A DNA stretch of 64,000 bases from Deltaproteobacteria bacterium RIFCSPHIGHO2_02_FULL_40_28 (GTDB lineage Bacteria > UBA10199 > 2-12-FULL-40-28), in assembly GCA_001798135.1 (NCBI GenBank), contig MGRJ01000006.1, positions 31,651-95,650 on the forward strand, read 5' to 3'. The stretch's first letter is position 1. Each line of letters begins with the position of its first letter. Of the stretch, positions 37,650 to 45,351 are shown in pieces. The translations under genes and the position numbers were made by a program. The notes under the pieces are model-generated. The model searched no databases. It was not told the DNA's origin and saw only the letters and a program-made list of their open reading frames with translations.

Positions 37650-38920
37650 AAGGGCAACTCCTGTCCTGAAGCAATCAGAAGGTCTAAGTAGTAAAGTTTA
37701 GTCTGAAAGAAAGCTAAATTAAATTGAATGCGTCTTTCTTGCCATTCTTGTAAACCTTGCAAAACATCCAGGTTGTTCACTCCATTCAAGCGATATTCTT
37801 TTTCTAAAGAAATGTAATGCGCCTCAGCTTTTTTTTCTGCAATTTTTAATGCCTTTGATTCGGCCTGTGAGGCAAAAAAATGATGATAGGCTTGGGTTAG
37901 TTCTAAAATTGCTGTTCTATTGCTTTCTTGTTCTTTCAATTTCGTTTGTTTTAATTCGGCACTAGCTTCTTTGATGTTTCCATAGGTACTTGCTGAAAAA
38001 AGAGGAACACTCATTGTAAAATTAACATCCCATTTAATGTCTTCTTGATACCCCGTACGATACGGGTAATAATTGCCAGTAACATCCAGGTCAGGAAAAA
38101 GTTCTCCCTTGTTATAATTCAACTGCCCCCTAGCTAATTTTGTTTCTGCCACAGCTGCTTTAAGATCAGCTCGATTAACCAACATGGTTTGATAAGTTGC
38201 TAAGGAAGGAACACTTTGGGGAGTAGAAAATTCATCAATCAATTTTTCTGTTAGTTTTTTACCAACTAAAAAACCCAACATATCTCTGGCTGCTTCAATT
38301 TGACCCTTTAGTTTTTCTTGTTTGGCCTTCGTGGATGCTACTTCAGATTCAGTACTTAAAAATTCACTTTCCCGAGATTGCCCCAAAGCAACTCTTTCTT
38401 TGAGTTCAATCCATCTTTTGGCAAGGGTGGAAAGAATAGATTTTTGAATGCGCATTTCGGCTTCTAGTTCTAAAACAATGTAATAAGCTTTCGCCACATC
38501 AGCAAAAAGGAGTTGTTTAGCTCTCTCAGTTGCAAGACGGTTTTTTTGCTTTTCTACATGAGCTATTTTTACAGCACGAAATTCTCGAAATCCCTGAAAA
38601 AGAGGTTGAGTCATAGTAAGAGCCACTTCGGGTTTGCTCCGTCTAGTCAAAGTGCTGGTTACCGAGGAACCACTTGCAGAGTTGCCACTTGTATCTTGAA
38701 CAAATTCTGAGGCATTGGCATCTAGGCGAGGCAATACTTCTCCCAGAGCTTGAAGATAATGGGCTTCGGCAACTTTAATTGTTTCGTTTTGGATGGCCAA
38801 AGATTCACTTTGAACCAAAGCATATTGATAAGCTTGATGGAGAGTTAAAATATTTTCACCAGCCATGGTTTTGCTTCCTGTAAAAAGCATGAGAATGGAA
38901 ATAAAAAATATTTTTTTCAT
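37646..38920 (-). CDS. TolC-family outer-membrane efflux protein
   Basis: 424 aa from ATG 38920. That start overlaps the MFS stop (ATGA) and opens a signal peptide MKKIFFISILMLFTGSKTMA. Two OEP halves are rich in heptad helices; TLTRRSKPEVALTMTQPLFQGFREFRAVKIA and WDVNFTMSVPLFSASTYGNIKEA are the two beta-strand regions. Forms the outer-membrane channel for the RND pump encoded directly downstream. Confidence 0.9.
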   Translation of the reverse strand: MKKIFFISILMLFTGSKTMAGENILTLHQAYQYALVQSESLAIQNETIKVAEAHYLQALGEVLPRLDANASEFVQDTSGNSASGSSVTSTLTRRSKPEVALTMTQPLFQGFREFRAVKIAHVEKQKNRLATERAKQLLFADVAKAYYIVLELEAEMRIQKSILSTLAKRWIELKERVALGQSRESEFLSTESEVASTKAKQEKLKGQIEAARDMLGFLVGKKLTEKLIDEFSTPQSVPSLATYQTMLVNRADLKAAVAETKLARGQLNYNKGELFPDLDVTGNYYPYRTGYQEDIKWDVNFTMSVPLFSASTYGNIKEASAELKQTKLKEQESNRTAILELTQAYHHFFASQAESKALKIAEKKAEAHYISLEKEYRLNGVNNLDVLQGLQEWQERRIQFNLAFFQTKLYYLDLLIASGQELPL

Positions 38921-40104
38921 TTTGGTTGGGGAGAAGTACGCCAAAGCCACATTCCAAAAGCAGCAAAAAGGGCTAGAAGTGCCGAAACTCTAAAGGCTAA
39001 ATCGAAACCACCAAATTTCCAAAGTGAACCAAAAATAACACTTGCAGGAAGAAGACTGATGCTTTGAGTAAAGTGATAAAGACCAAAAAAAGTACCATAG
39101 TGCTCGTGGGTAGCATGTTTTAAAACCACAACTTTTTCAGGAGCTTCAGTTAAACCATAAAACATGCCAAACACTAAAAAGTTAGTTACCAAAAGTGGAA
39201 AAGGAATTTCAAAAGAAAATACAAAATAAATGAAGGCATAAAACAACCAACCCAAGCCTACCAAAAAGCCATGCCCTACCCTATCGGATATAATGCCTAA
39301 GCGACTATTGCTTAAGGCTTTCATGCCACTAAAGGCTGCCCAAAAAAGAGGAAGAGCAAAATCTGGAAGCCCCCCTTCTTTTAATCTTAAAAGTAAAAAG
39401 GCATCGGTTGAGTTGGCCAGATTAAATATAAAAACCAAACCCAAAAAAAACCAAAGACGTGCGGGAATTTTTTTGGCCGCAGCAAAAGAAAACTTTTTCT
39501 TTTCAATGGAACCCTCCACTACTTCCTCTACACGAAATAAAACAATCAAGCTGAAAAGAGCTGGAATAATGGCTAAAAAGAAAATCATTCTAAATTGCCC
39601 TGGAAACATCCACAAAAGAAAAGCACTTGATAAAGCACCAGCCACAGCTCCACAATGATCCATCATGCGATGAAAACCATAAGCATGCCCTCTGTTTGTG
39701 TGGTCTACACTTGCTGCAATTAAGGCATCACGTGGAGCGGTTCTAATGCCCTTTCCTACTCGATCACCAAAACGAAAAAATAAAACTTCATTCCAATGAG
39801 TGGCAAAACCCATACAAGACCTGAGAATAGATGAAAGTGCATACCCAATAAGCACGAGCATTTTTCTTTTTCGAATATGATCTGATAAAACTCCTGAAAA
39901 TAATTTTAAAAGGCTTGATGTGGTTTCGCTGATACCCTCAATAAACCCTAGAATGAGCGGATTTCCACCCAAGATGATAGTAATATAAACAGGAAGCAGG
40001 GGAAAAATCATTTCCCCAGAAATGTCTGTAAAAAAACTAAGCCACCCTAGTTTTTTAACATTGGGTGGCAATTTTTTATGCCGACTCGAATCCAGCTTGA
40101 ACAT
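38917..40104 (-). CDS. Major facilitator superfamily transporter
   Basis: About 395 aa from ATG 40104 (a TTG upstream would add 12 residues). Twelve hydrophobic segments. The loop 2-3 motif is GVLSDHIRKRKMLVLIG and there is a conserved FFRFGDRVGKGIRTAPRDALIA stretch. The latter is typical of an MFS subgroup often annotated as multidrug or metal-resistance exporters. First gene of an MFS-tolC-acrB operon joined by ATGA overlaps, an unusual mix of pump types under one promoter. Confidence 0.88.
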   Translation of the reverse strand: MFKLDSSRHKKLPPNVKKLGWLSFFTDISGEMIFPLLPVYITIILGGNPLILGFIEGISETTSSLLKLFSGVLSDHIRKRKMLVLIGYALSSILRSCMGFATHWNEVLFFRFGDRVGKGIRTAPRDALIAASVDHTNRGHAYGFHRMMDHCGAVAGALSSAFLLWMFPGQFRMIFFLAIIPALFSLIVLFRVEEVVEGSIEKKKFSFAAAKKIPARLWFFLGLVFIFNLANSTDAFLLLRLKEGGLPDFALPLFWAAFSGMKALSNSRLGIISDRVGHGFLVGLGWLFYAFIYFVFSFEIPFPLLVTNFLVFGMFYGLTEAPEKVVVLKHATHEHYGTFFGLYHFTQSISLLPASVIFGSLWKFGGFDLAFRVSALLALFAAFGMWLWRTSPQPK

Positions 40105-40192
40105 TAAATCATTTGTAACACAAAAAAACGATGAGAACAATCAATGTTGTTTTCTTGTAACTTAATTGCGATTGTGCAAGAAATAAAAGAAG

Positions 40193-40276
40193 GCCGAGGT
40201 GGCGGAATTGGCAGACGCGCTGGACTTAGAATCCAGTGGGGTTCCCGTGCGGGTTCAAGTCCCGCCCTCGGCACCA
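40193..40276 (+). tRNA. tRNA-Leu (anticodon TAG)
   Basis: Class II tRNA with a long variable arm: GCCGAGG acceptor, D arm TGGCGGAATTGGCAGACGCG, anticodon stem CTGGA/TCCAG with loop CTTAGAA, T arm GCGGGTTCAAGTCCCGC, and acceptor CCTCGGC-A followed by an encoded CCA. Confidence 0.97.
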
Positions 40277-40299
40277 AATTTTGTTAAAGTGGGGAAATT

Positions 40300-41247
40300 A
40301 TGAAGATTTTCAAATCCTCCAGGGAAGCCATGCCTTTTCTTAAAAAAGGCTGTGTACTCACCATGGGAAATTACGATGGCTTTCACCTGGGGCATCAAAC
40401 CATTTTAAGCCTCTTAAAATCTCAATCTTTTAAAAGAAAGCTCCCCTCACTTGTTTATACCTTTGATCCCCATCCTGTAAAAATTCTTGCTCCAGAAATT
40501 GCTCCTCCCCTCATTAATACTTTGGATCAAAAAATAGAACTTTTACAAAAAATGAAAATTGATATTTTGGTTCTTGAAAAATTTACACCTCGCTTTGCTA
40601 AAACATCTCCTGAAGTTTTTTTTAAAACCCACTTGATGCATCACTTACATCCCCATTTTATTACTGTTGGATACGATTTTACTTTTGGTTCCAAAAGAAT
40701 GGGAAATATTGAAACATTAGAGAGACTTTGTTTTGAAAATCAAATTGATGTGAAAATTGTAGATCCCAAAATGGTAGGACAAAAACTAGCCAGCTCGAGC
40801 CTTATTCGTAAACTGCTCGAACAAGGCAAGGTGGATAAAGCACGCGAATTGTTAAACCGCCCTTATTTTATGGATGGTGAAATTATCCGCGGCGAACAAA
40901 GAGGCACCATGCTTGGTTTCCCTACAGCTAATTTAAAAACAAAAAATGAAATTTCCCCAGCTGTAGGAGTATATGCTACTCTTTTTTGTTTGAATCATAA
41001 AAATTATTTAAGCGCCACTAACGTTGGACATAGACCCACCTTTGGCAAAGGAGAACTTGCTATCGAAACCCACGTTTTTGGTTTAAAGAAAAATATTTAC
41101 GGAAAAAAAGTTCGAGTTTTCTTTATTAAAAAAATAAGGGATGAAAAGAAATTTGATTCTGAACAATTTTTAATTCGCCAAATTCGCTCCGATATTAACA
41201 AGGCAAAACAAATTTTAAGTCATTATCGAGAAAAACATGCCGGCTAA
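40300..41247 (+). CDS. ribF: Bifunctional riboflavin kinase / FAD synthetase
   Basis: 315 aa; makes FMN then FAD. The adenylyltransferase half has MGNYDGFHLGHQTIL and the SSSLIRKLLEQGKVDKA-type motif. The kinase half has GRGEQRGTMLGFPTANL-like GEQRGTMLGFPTANL and VGHRPTFG. The start follows GGGGA. aroE overlaps the end by 11 bases. No FMN riboswitch is visible before it; the tRNA-Leu gene lies 23 bases upstream. Confidence 0.95.
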   Translation: MKIFKSSREAMPFLKKGCVLTMGNYDGFHLGHQTILSLLKSQSFKRKLPSLVYTFDPHPVKILAPEIAPPLINTLDQKIELLQKMKIDILVLEKFTPRFAKTSPEVFFKTHLMHHLHPHFITVGYDFTFGSKRMGNIETLERLCFENQIDVKIVDPKMVGQKLASSSLIRKLLEQGKVDKARELLNRPYFMDGEIIRGEQRGTMLGFPTANLKTKNEISPAVGVYATLFCLNHKNYLSATNVGHRPTFGKGELAIETHVFGLKKNIYGKKVRVFFIKKIRDEKKFDSEQFLIRQIRSDINKAKQILSHYREKHAG

Positions 41248-42106
41248 GAAAAAAACACAAAAACTTCTGGGAGTTATTGGTTATCCCATTTCTCATTCGC
41301 TTTCTCCTGTATTTCAAAATGCAGCCATTAAAAAATTAGGGCTCCCTTTGAGTTACAAGGCTATAAAAGTAAAACCTCAAGCTCTTGGCAACTTTGTTAG
41401 GCTTGCTTTTCAAAAAAAGTATTTGGGTTTTAATGTCACCATTCCCCATAAAGAACATATCATAAAATACCTGGATTTATTAACCCCCATGGCTAAAAAA
41501 ATGGGTGCTGTTAACACGGTTAAAATTGAAAAAAATGGAAAACTCATAGGCCATAATACAGATGGGCTTGGTTATCTAGAATCACTTAAAAAAGAATGTC
41601 ACTTTAATCCAAAAGGGAAACTTGTAGTACTTCTAGGTGCGGGCGGGGCCGCAAAGGCCATTGCAACAGCTCTTGGAAATGCTTCCTGCAAAAAAGTTCT
41701 CATTGCTAATCGAAACAAAAATCGGGCACCGCTTTTAGCACAGCAAATGAAAAAAAACTTTCCTCGAACACAATGGGAAACTTGTTTTTTAAAAAATATC
41801 CCTTCTTCTTTTTGGAGCAAAACCCATCTTCTTGTTAATGCAACATCCATGGGAATGAAAAATATTCCCTTGGTTCCCCTTCCCTTAGAAACACTGCATC
41901 CCCATTGCATCGTTTCAGATATTGTGTACCATCCCCTTCAAACATCTCTCTTAAAAAAAGCAAAAACTTATGGTTTGAAAATCCATCCAGGTTGGGGAAT
42001 GTTACTCTATCAAGGGGCCTTAAGTTTCACTTATTGGACAAATAAAAAATCACCTCTTGCTACCATGAAAAAAAATCTCCTTGCAGCTCTTAAGACTTCA
42101 TCTTAG
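41237..42106 (+). CDS. aroE: Shikimate dehydrogenase
   Basis: 289 aa; NADPH reduction of 3-dehydroshikimate. Substrate motif GYPISHSLSPVFQNAA, catalytic Lys in FNVTIPHKEHI, NTDGLGYLESL, nucleotide fold VVLLGAGGAAKAIATAL, and C-terminal GWGMLLYQGALSF. It carries a slightly basic N-terminal extension (MPAKKKTQK). Translationally coupled to ribF. Confidence 0.96.
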   Translation: MPAKKKTQKLLGVIGYPISHSLSPVFQNAAIKKLGLPLSYKAIKVKPQALGNFVRLAFQKKYLGFNVTIPHKEHIIKYLDLLTPMAKKMGAVNTVKIEKNGKLIGHNTDGLGYLESLKKECHFNPKGKLVVLLGAGGAAKAIATALGNASCKKVLIANRNKNRAPLLAQQMKKNFPRTQWETCFLKNIPSSFWSKTHLLVNATSMGMKNIPLVPLPLETLHPHCIVSDIVYHPLQTSLLKKAKTYGLKIHPGWGMLLYQGALSFTYWTNKKSPLATMKKNLLAALKTSS

Positions 42107-42116
42107 CCTTTATTCT

Positions 42117-42242
42117 ATGCGTCCAAGTAAAATCCATCATGACGAAAATAATCTGAATGAAAAGAAACTTTTGCGTATTATGTTTATTTGTGCCTTTTTG
42201 GGAATTTTAGCGTCTCTGATTTTACCTCTTGTGATACGCTAG
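42117..42242 (+). CDS. Small single-span membrane protein
   Basis: 41 aa from ATG 42117. A charged N-terminus (MRPSKIHHDENNLNEKKLLR) is followed by one membrane segment (IMFICAFLGILASLILPLVI) and Arg as the final residue. Lies 10 bases after aroE in the same orientation, so probably translated from the same message. The charge pattern predicts the N-terminus in the cytoplasm. Unknown function; support is composition and position only. Confidence 0.45.
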   Translation: MRPSKIHHDENNLNEKKLLRIMFICAFLGILASLILPLVIR

Positions 42243-42428
42243 ACCTAGGCAAAAATGATCCAGCCTTTTTGCCTACCTTGGAAATATCGCCCCTCTTTCA
42301 AAATAATTTCTTTTCTTTTGTTTAAAAACATATTTATTTCAATAACTTATATGCATCATAAACAGGGGTTATGGCATATCAATTGCACTTTTAACCAGAT
42401 GTCATGCGGGGGGATGAGGGGGGTCGTC

Positions 42429-42887
42429 ATGACTGAGGCTATCAGCCCAAACTCTAGGGAAACATGTATTTTAATTGTAGAAGATGATCCCATCCTTTTA
42501 AAACTTTGGATTCGTCTCTCCAAAGATTTTCCAAAACACCAATTTCATATTTTTAATTCTTCACAAACTGCCCTCTTAGCCATTCAAGGGGGCCATATTA
42601 AACCAGACATTCTTTTAACTGATGTGATTATGCCTGAAATGGATGGTTTAGAATTAATTTCAAATGTTCAATCTTTTAATGCCAGCATGAAAACAATTGC
42701 CACAACAACCCACACCCGTAATGAAAAACAGTTTCAGGGAATAGCACCTTTTGTGCATGTTATCAAAAAGCCCTACAAAAACCTCGACAATTTAAGAGAA
42801 CTGCTCCTCATTTTTTTAGAACAACAAAGCATTTTAGAGGATGTAGAAAAAAACGAACAACAAGGCGTGTTCGTCTGGGACCTTTAA
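42429..42887 (+). CDS. Response-regulator receiver protein
   Basis: 152 aa from ATG 42429, chosen because GAGGGGGG lies just upstream and the REC domain begins within 12 residues; the frame is open further back without a ribosome site. IVEDDP (Asp19-20), phospho-Asp65 in ILLTDVIMPEMDG, and Lys114 in VIKKPYK. No output domain; the tail is acidic and Gln-rich. No kinase is adjacent. Confidence 0.85.
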   Translation: MTEAISPNSRETCILIVEDDPILLKLWIRLSKDFPKHQFHIFNSSQTALLAIQGGHIKPDILLTDVIMPEMDGLELISNVQSFNASMKTIATTTHTRNEKQFQGIAPFVHVIKKPYKNLDNLRELLLIFLEQQSILEDVEKNEQQGVFVWDL

Positions 42888-42905
42888 TTCACTTCAAAAC
42901 CAATG

Positions 42906-43006
42906 GGTCAAACGGGTGACGCGACTCGGGGGACCCCCAATTTGCGCCAGCAGGCCAAAGGCCGATGCCGAAATTGGGGGTGAGGAGCGGCAGGACCCGT
43001 TTGACC
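42906..43006. repeat. 101-bp element with two nested perfect inverted repeats
   Basis: Outer arms GGTCAAACGGGT (42906-42917) and ACCCGTTTGACC (42995-43006). Inner arms ACCCCCAATTT (42933-42943) and AAATTGGGGGT (42971-42981). The centre has AGGCC-aaa-GGCC symmetry. Much more GC-rich than its flanks. Sits between two convergent genes. It has no T-tract, so it is more like a mobile palindromic element than a standard terminator. Confidence 0.7.
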
Positions 43007-43018
43007 AGCTGAAATAAA

Positions 43019-45238
43019 TTATCCCAAAATTTCCAAATTTGCGTACTTCAAAAGAAGTTTTTTGATTTGCCCACTGCTAAAAGCAACAGTTAATTTAAGA
43101 GCATCATCCATCCCTTCACTGGCACGAATAGTTCCCACACCAAATTGAGGATGACGTACACGAGTGCCCCTTTTAAAAGGGTGTTGTTTTTGGCTTTGAT
43201 CAAAATCGTCTTCATACCCGCGCTGATCATGTTCATCAAAATCCGTAGGGGCACCCCTCCGTGGTTGCCCAAATACAGGGCGGCCACAAGGGACCGCCCC
43301 TACAAAATTAATTAACTCTTTAGGGATTTCTTCTAAAAAACGAGAAGGAAGATTATATTGTGCCGATCCAAAAAGTTGTCTTTCGCGTACATGAGAAAGA
43401 TAAAGTTTTTCCATGGCTCGTGTCATCCCCACATAACAAAGCCGTCTTTCTTCTTCAACATCATCATCTTTATCCAAAGATCGACTATGAGGAAACAAAC
43501 CTTCTTCCATCCCAACCAAAAACACCACAGGAAATTCCAAGCCCTTGGCTAAGTGAAGTGTCATCAGTGGAAGATAATCAGCATTTTCATCAAAACGATC
43601 TACCTCAGAAACTAAGGCCACTTGATCTAAAAATTCCTCTAAGCTTGGATTCATGGAATTTTTAACATAATCAGCCACCACGTTAACTAATTCTTCCAAA
43701 TTTTCCATGCGTGATTCTGCTTCGATGCTGTGTTCGTCTTCTAAAAATTTCCAATAGCCACTTCTCTCAAAAAGTTGGGTCATAAAACCAACCAAATCAG
43801 TTTCTTTGCGTCTGGAATTTAAATCTTCGATGAGATCAACAAACTGAATCAATTTGGTAAGAGTGCCAGAATTGAAAAGAGGGCCTAGCCACTCGCTCAC
43901 TTCGTTCGCTTTGGTTAGGCCCACTACTCTCACTAAAATATCCCACAACGATACACCCTGTTCTGCTGCAAGACCCTTTAATTTTTCTAGGGTGGTTTTG
44001 CCTATGCCACGTGTGGGAACATTGATAATACGCTTCAATGCAATGGCATCAGCGGGATTGACTAAAACTTTGAGATAAGAAAACATGTCTTTTACTTCCA
44101 TGCGGTCATAAAATTTCATTCCACCAACGATGAGGTAGGGAATACGATTACGTCTTAGTTCGTCTTCTAGGGGTCTGGATTGTGCATGTGTTCTATAAAA
44201 AATAGCCATCTCCGTTAATTTTTTCTTTTCCTTCCATTGAAGGATTTCTCCTACCACAAAACTTGCCTCATCTTTTTCTGTTAAGCCTTGAAACAAAGTA
44301 ATGGGGTCACCCTGGTTATTTTGAGTCCAAAGGGTTTTACCCATACGTTCAGAATTTTTTGAAACCACAGCAGAAGCAGCCGTTAAAATATTTTGAGTAG
44401 AACGATAATTCTGCTCTAGTTTAACAACAAGAGTTTCGGGATAATCTTTTTGAAAATCGAGAATATTACGAATTTCAGCTCCACGAAATTTATAAATGGA
44501 TTGATCATCATCCCCTACAACACAAATATTTCTGTGTTTAGCTGCCAGCATCGAAATAAAAAGATACTGGCATCGATTGGTATCTTGATATTCATCAACA
44601 TGCAGGTATCGAAACTGATTTTGATAAAATTCTAAAATCTCTGGATGATTTTTAAAAAGATTTACTGTATTTAAAATCAAATCCCCAAAATCCATGGCCT
44701 GGGACTGCACTAATTTTTTTTGATAGAGATAATAAACTTCCAAAACTTTTTCTTCAAAATAATCGAGACCTGCTTTCGAAAAATCTTTTACTCCCTTACC
44801 CTGGTTTTTAGATTGATTAATTCGATAAGCTACAGCACGAGGCGCAAAAACCTTGGGATTCATTTTTAATTCTTCGAGGCATTGATTAATTAAATGCAAC
44901 TGATCTTGATCGTCATAAATAGTAAAAGCGTTTTCATAACCAACTAAAGAAGCGTGTTTACGAAGCAGGCGAAGACAGAGAGAATGAAAAGTAGAAACCC
45001 ACATATCTCTCGGAAGATATTTTCCCATTTTAGAGATACGTTCTTTCATTTCTCCTGCAGCTTTATTGGTGAAAGTAACTGCAAGAATATCCCAGGGGCT
45101 TATGTTTTTTTCGTGAATCAAATGAGAAATGCGACAAGTTAAAACCCGTGTTTTACCAGAACCAGCCCCTGCTAAAATGAGAAGAGGTCCATCCGTATGT
45201 AAAACAGCTTCGGATTGTTTTTGGTTGAGATCTACCAT
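43019..45238 (-). CDS. pcrA: UvrD/PcrA-type superfamily 1 helicase with palindrome-encoded insert
   Basis: 739 aa; 3'-5' DNA helicase in repair and replication restart. Q-motif LNQKQSEAVLHTDGPLLILAGAGSGKTRVL (in parts), Walker B HVDEYQDTNRCQYLF, DDDQSIYKFRGAEIRNI, VVKLEQNYRSTQNIL and the MTLHLAKGLEFPVVFLVGMEEGLFPH region. It ends with the small Tudor-like domain (RGTRVRHPQFGVGTI). Between core and Tudor domain, residues about 646-665 (VGAVPCGRP...QPRRGAPT) are encoded by a 59-bp palindromic repeat inserted in frame. PcrA or UvrD cannot be told apart here. Confidence 0.93.
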   Translation of the reverse strand: MVDLNQKQSEAVLHTDGPLLILAGAGSGKTRVLTCRISHLIHEKNISPWDILAVTFTNKAAGEMKERISKMGKYLPRDMWVSTFHSLCLRLLRKHASLVGYENAFTIYDDQDQLHLINQCLEELKMNPKVFAPRAVAYRINQSKNQGKGVKDFSKAGLDYFEEKVLEVYYLYQKKLVQSQAMDFGDLILNTVNLFKNHPEILEFYQNQFRYLHVDEYQDTNRCQYLFISMLAAKHRNICVVGDDDQSIYKFRGAEIRNILDFQKDYPETLVVKLEQNYRSTQNILTAASAVVSKNSERMGKTLWTQNNQGDPITLFQGLTEKDEASFVVGEILQWKEKKKLTEMAIFYRTHAQSRPLEDELRRNRIPYLIVGGMKFYDRMEVKDMFSYLKVLVNPADAIALKRIINVPTRGIGKTTLEKLKGLAAEQGVSLWDILVRVVGLTKANEVSEWLGPLFNSGTLTKLIQFVDLIEDLNSRRKETDLVGFMTQLFERSGYWKFLEDEHSIEAESRMENLEELVNVVADYVKNSMNPSLEEFLDQVALVSEVDRFDENADYLPLMTLHLAKGLEFPVVFLVGMEEGLFPHSRSLDKDDDVEEERRLCYVGMTRAMEKLYLSHVRERQLFGSAQYNLPSRFLEEIPKELINFVGAVPCGRPVFGQPRRGAPTDFDEHDQRGYEDDFDQSQKQHPFKRGTRVRHPQFGVGTIRASEGMDDALKLTVAFSSGQIKKLLLKYANLEILG
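43245..43303. repeat. 59-bp double-hairpin palindromic element, copy 2, inside pcrA/uvrD
   Basis: Reverse-oriented match to 531-589 with the same 26+7+26 layout, GTAGGGGC ends and TGTGGCCGCCC / GGGCAACCACGG internal blocks. It is read through in frame by the helicase gene as a 20-codon insert (60 bases including one flanking base). Confidence 0.85.
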
Positions 45239-45246
45239 TCAATTTT

Positions 45247-45343
45247 CCCCCTCCCCCTGCACCCCCTCCCTCAAGGGAGGGGGGAGTATGTATATTTATT
45301 TTTTCTCCCCTCTCCCTTTGGGAGAGGGGTCAGGGGTGAGGGG
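45247..45343. repeat. CCCTCTCCC-type palindromic repeats, copy 2 (two hairpins)
   Basis: Two hairpins between glmS and pcrA. The first is CCCCCTCCC-tcaa-GGGAGGGGGG (about 45263-45286 with a cytosine-rich lead). The second is CCCCTCTCCC-ttt-GGGAGAGGGG with a GGGGTGAGGGG end (45306-45343), homologous to the repeats at 18153 and 59836. Confidence 0.75.
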
Positions 45344-45351
45344 CATTATTC

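Noticed and set aside
40277-40299. FMN riboswitch before ribF
   Set aside because: Only 23 bases separate the tRNA-Leu gene from ribF, far too short for the aptamer.
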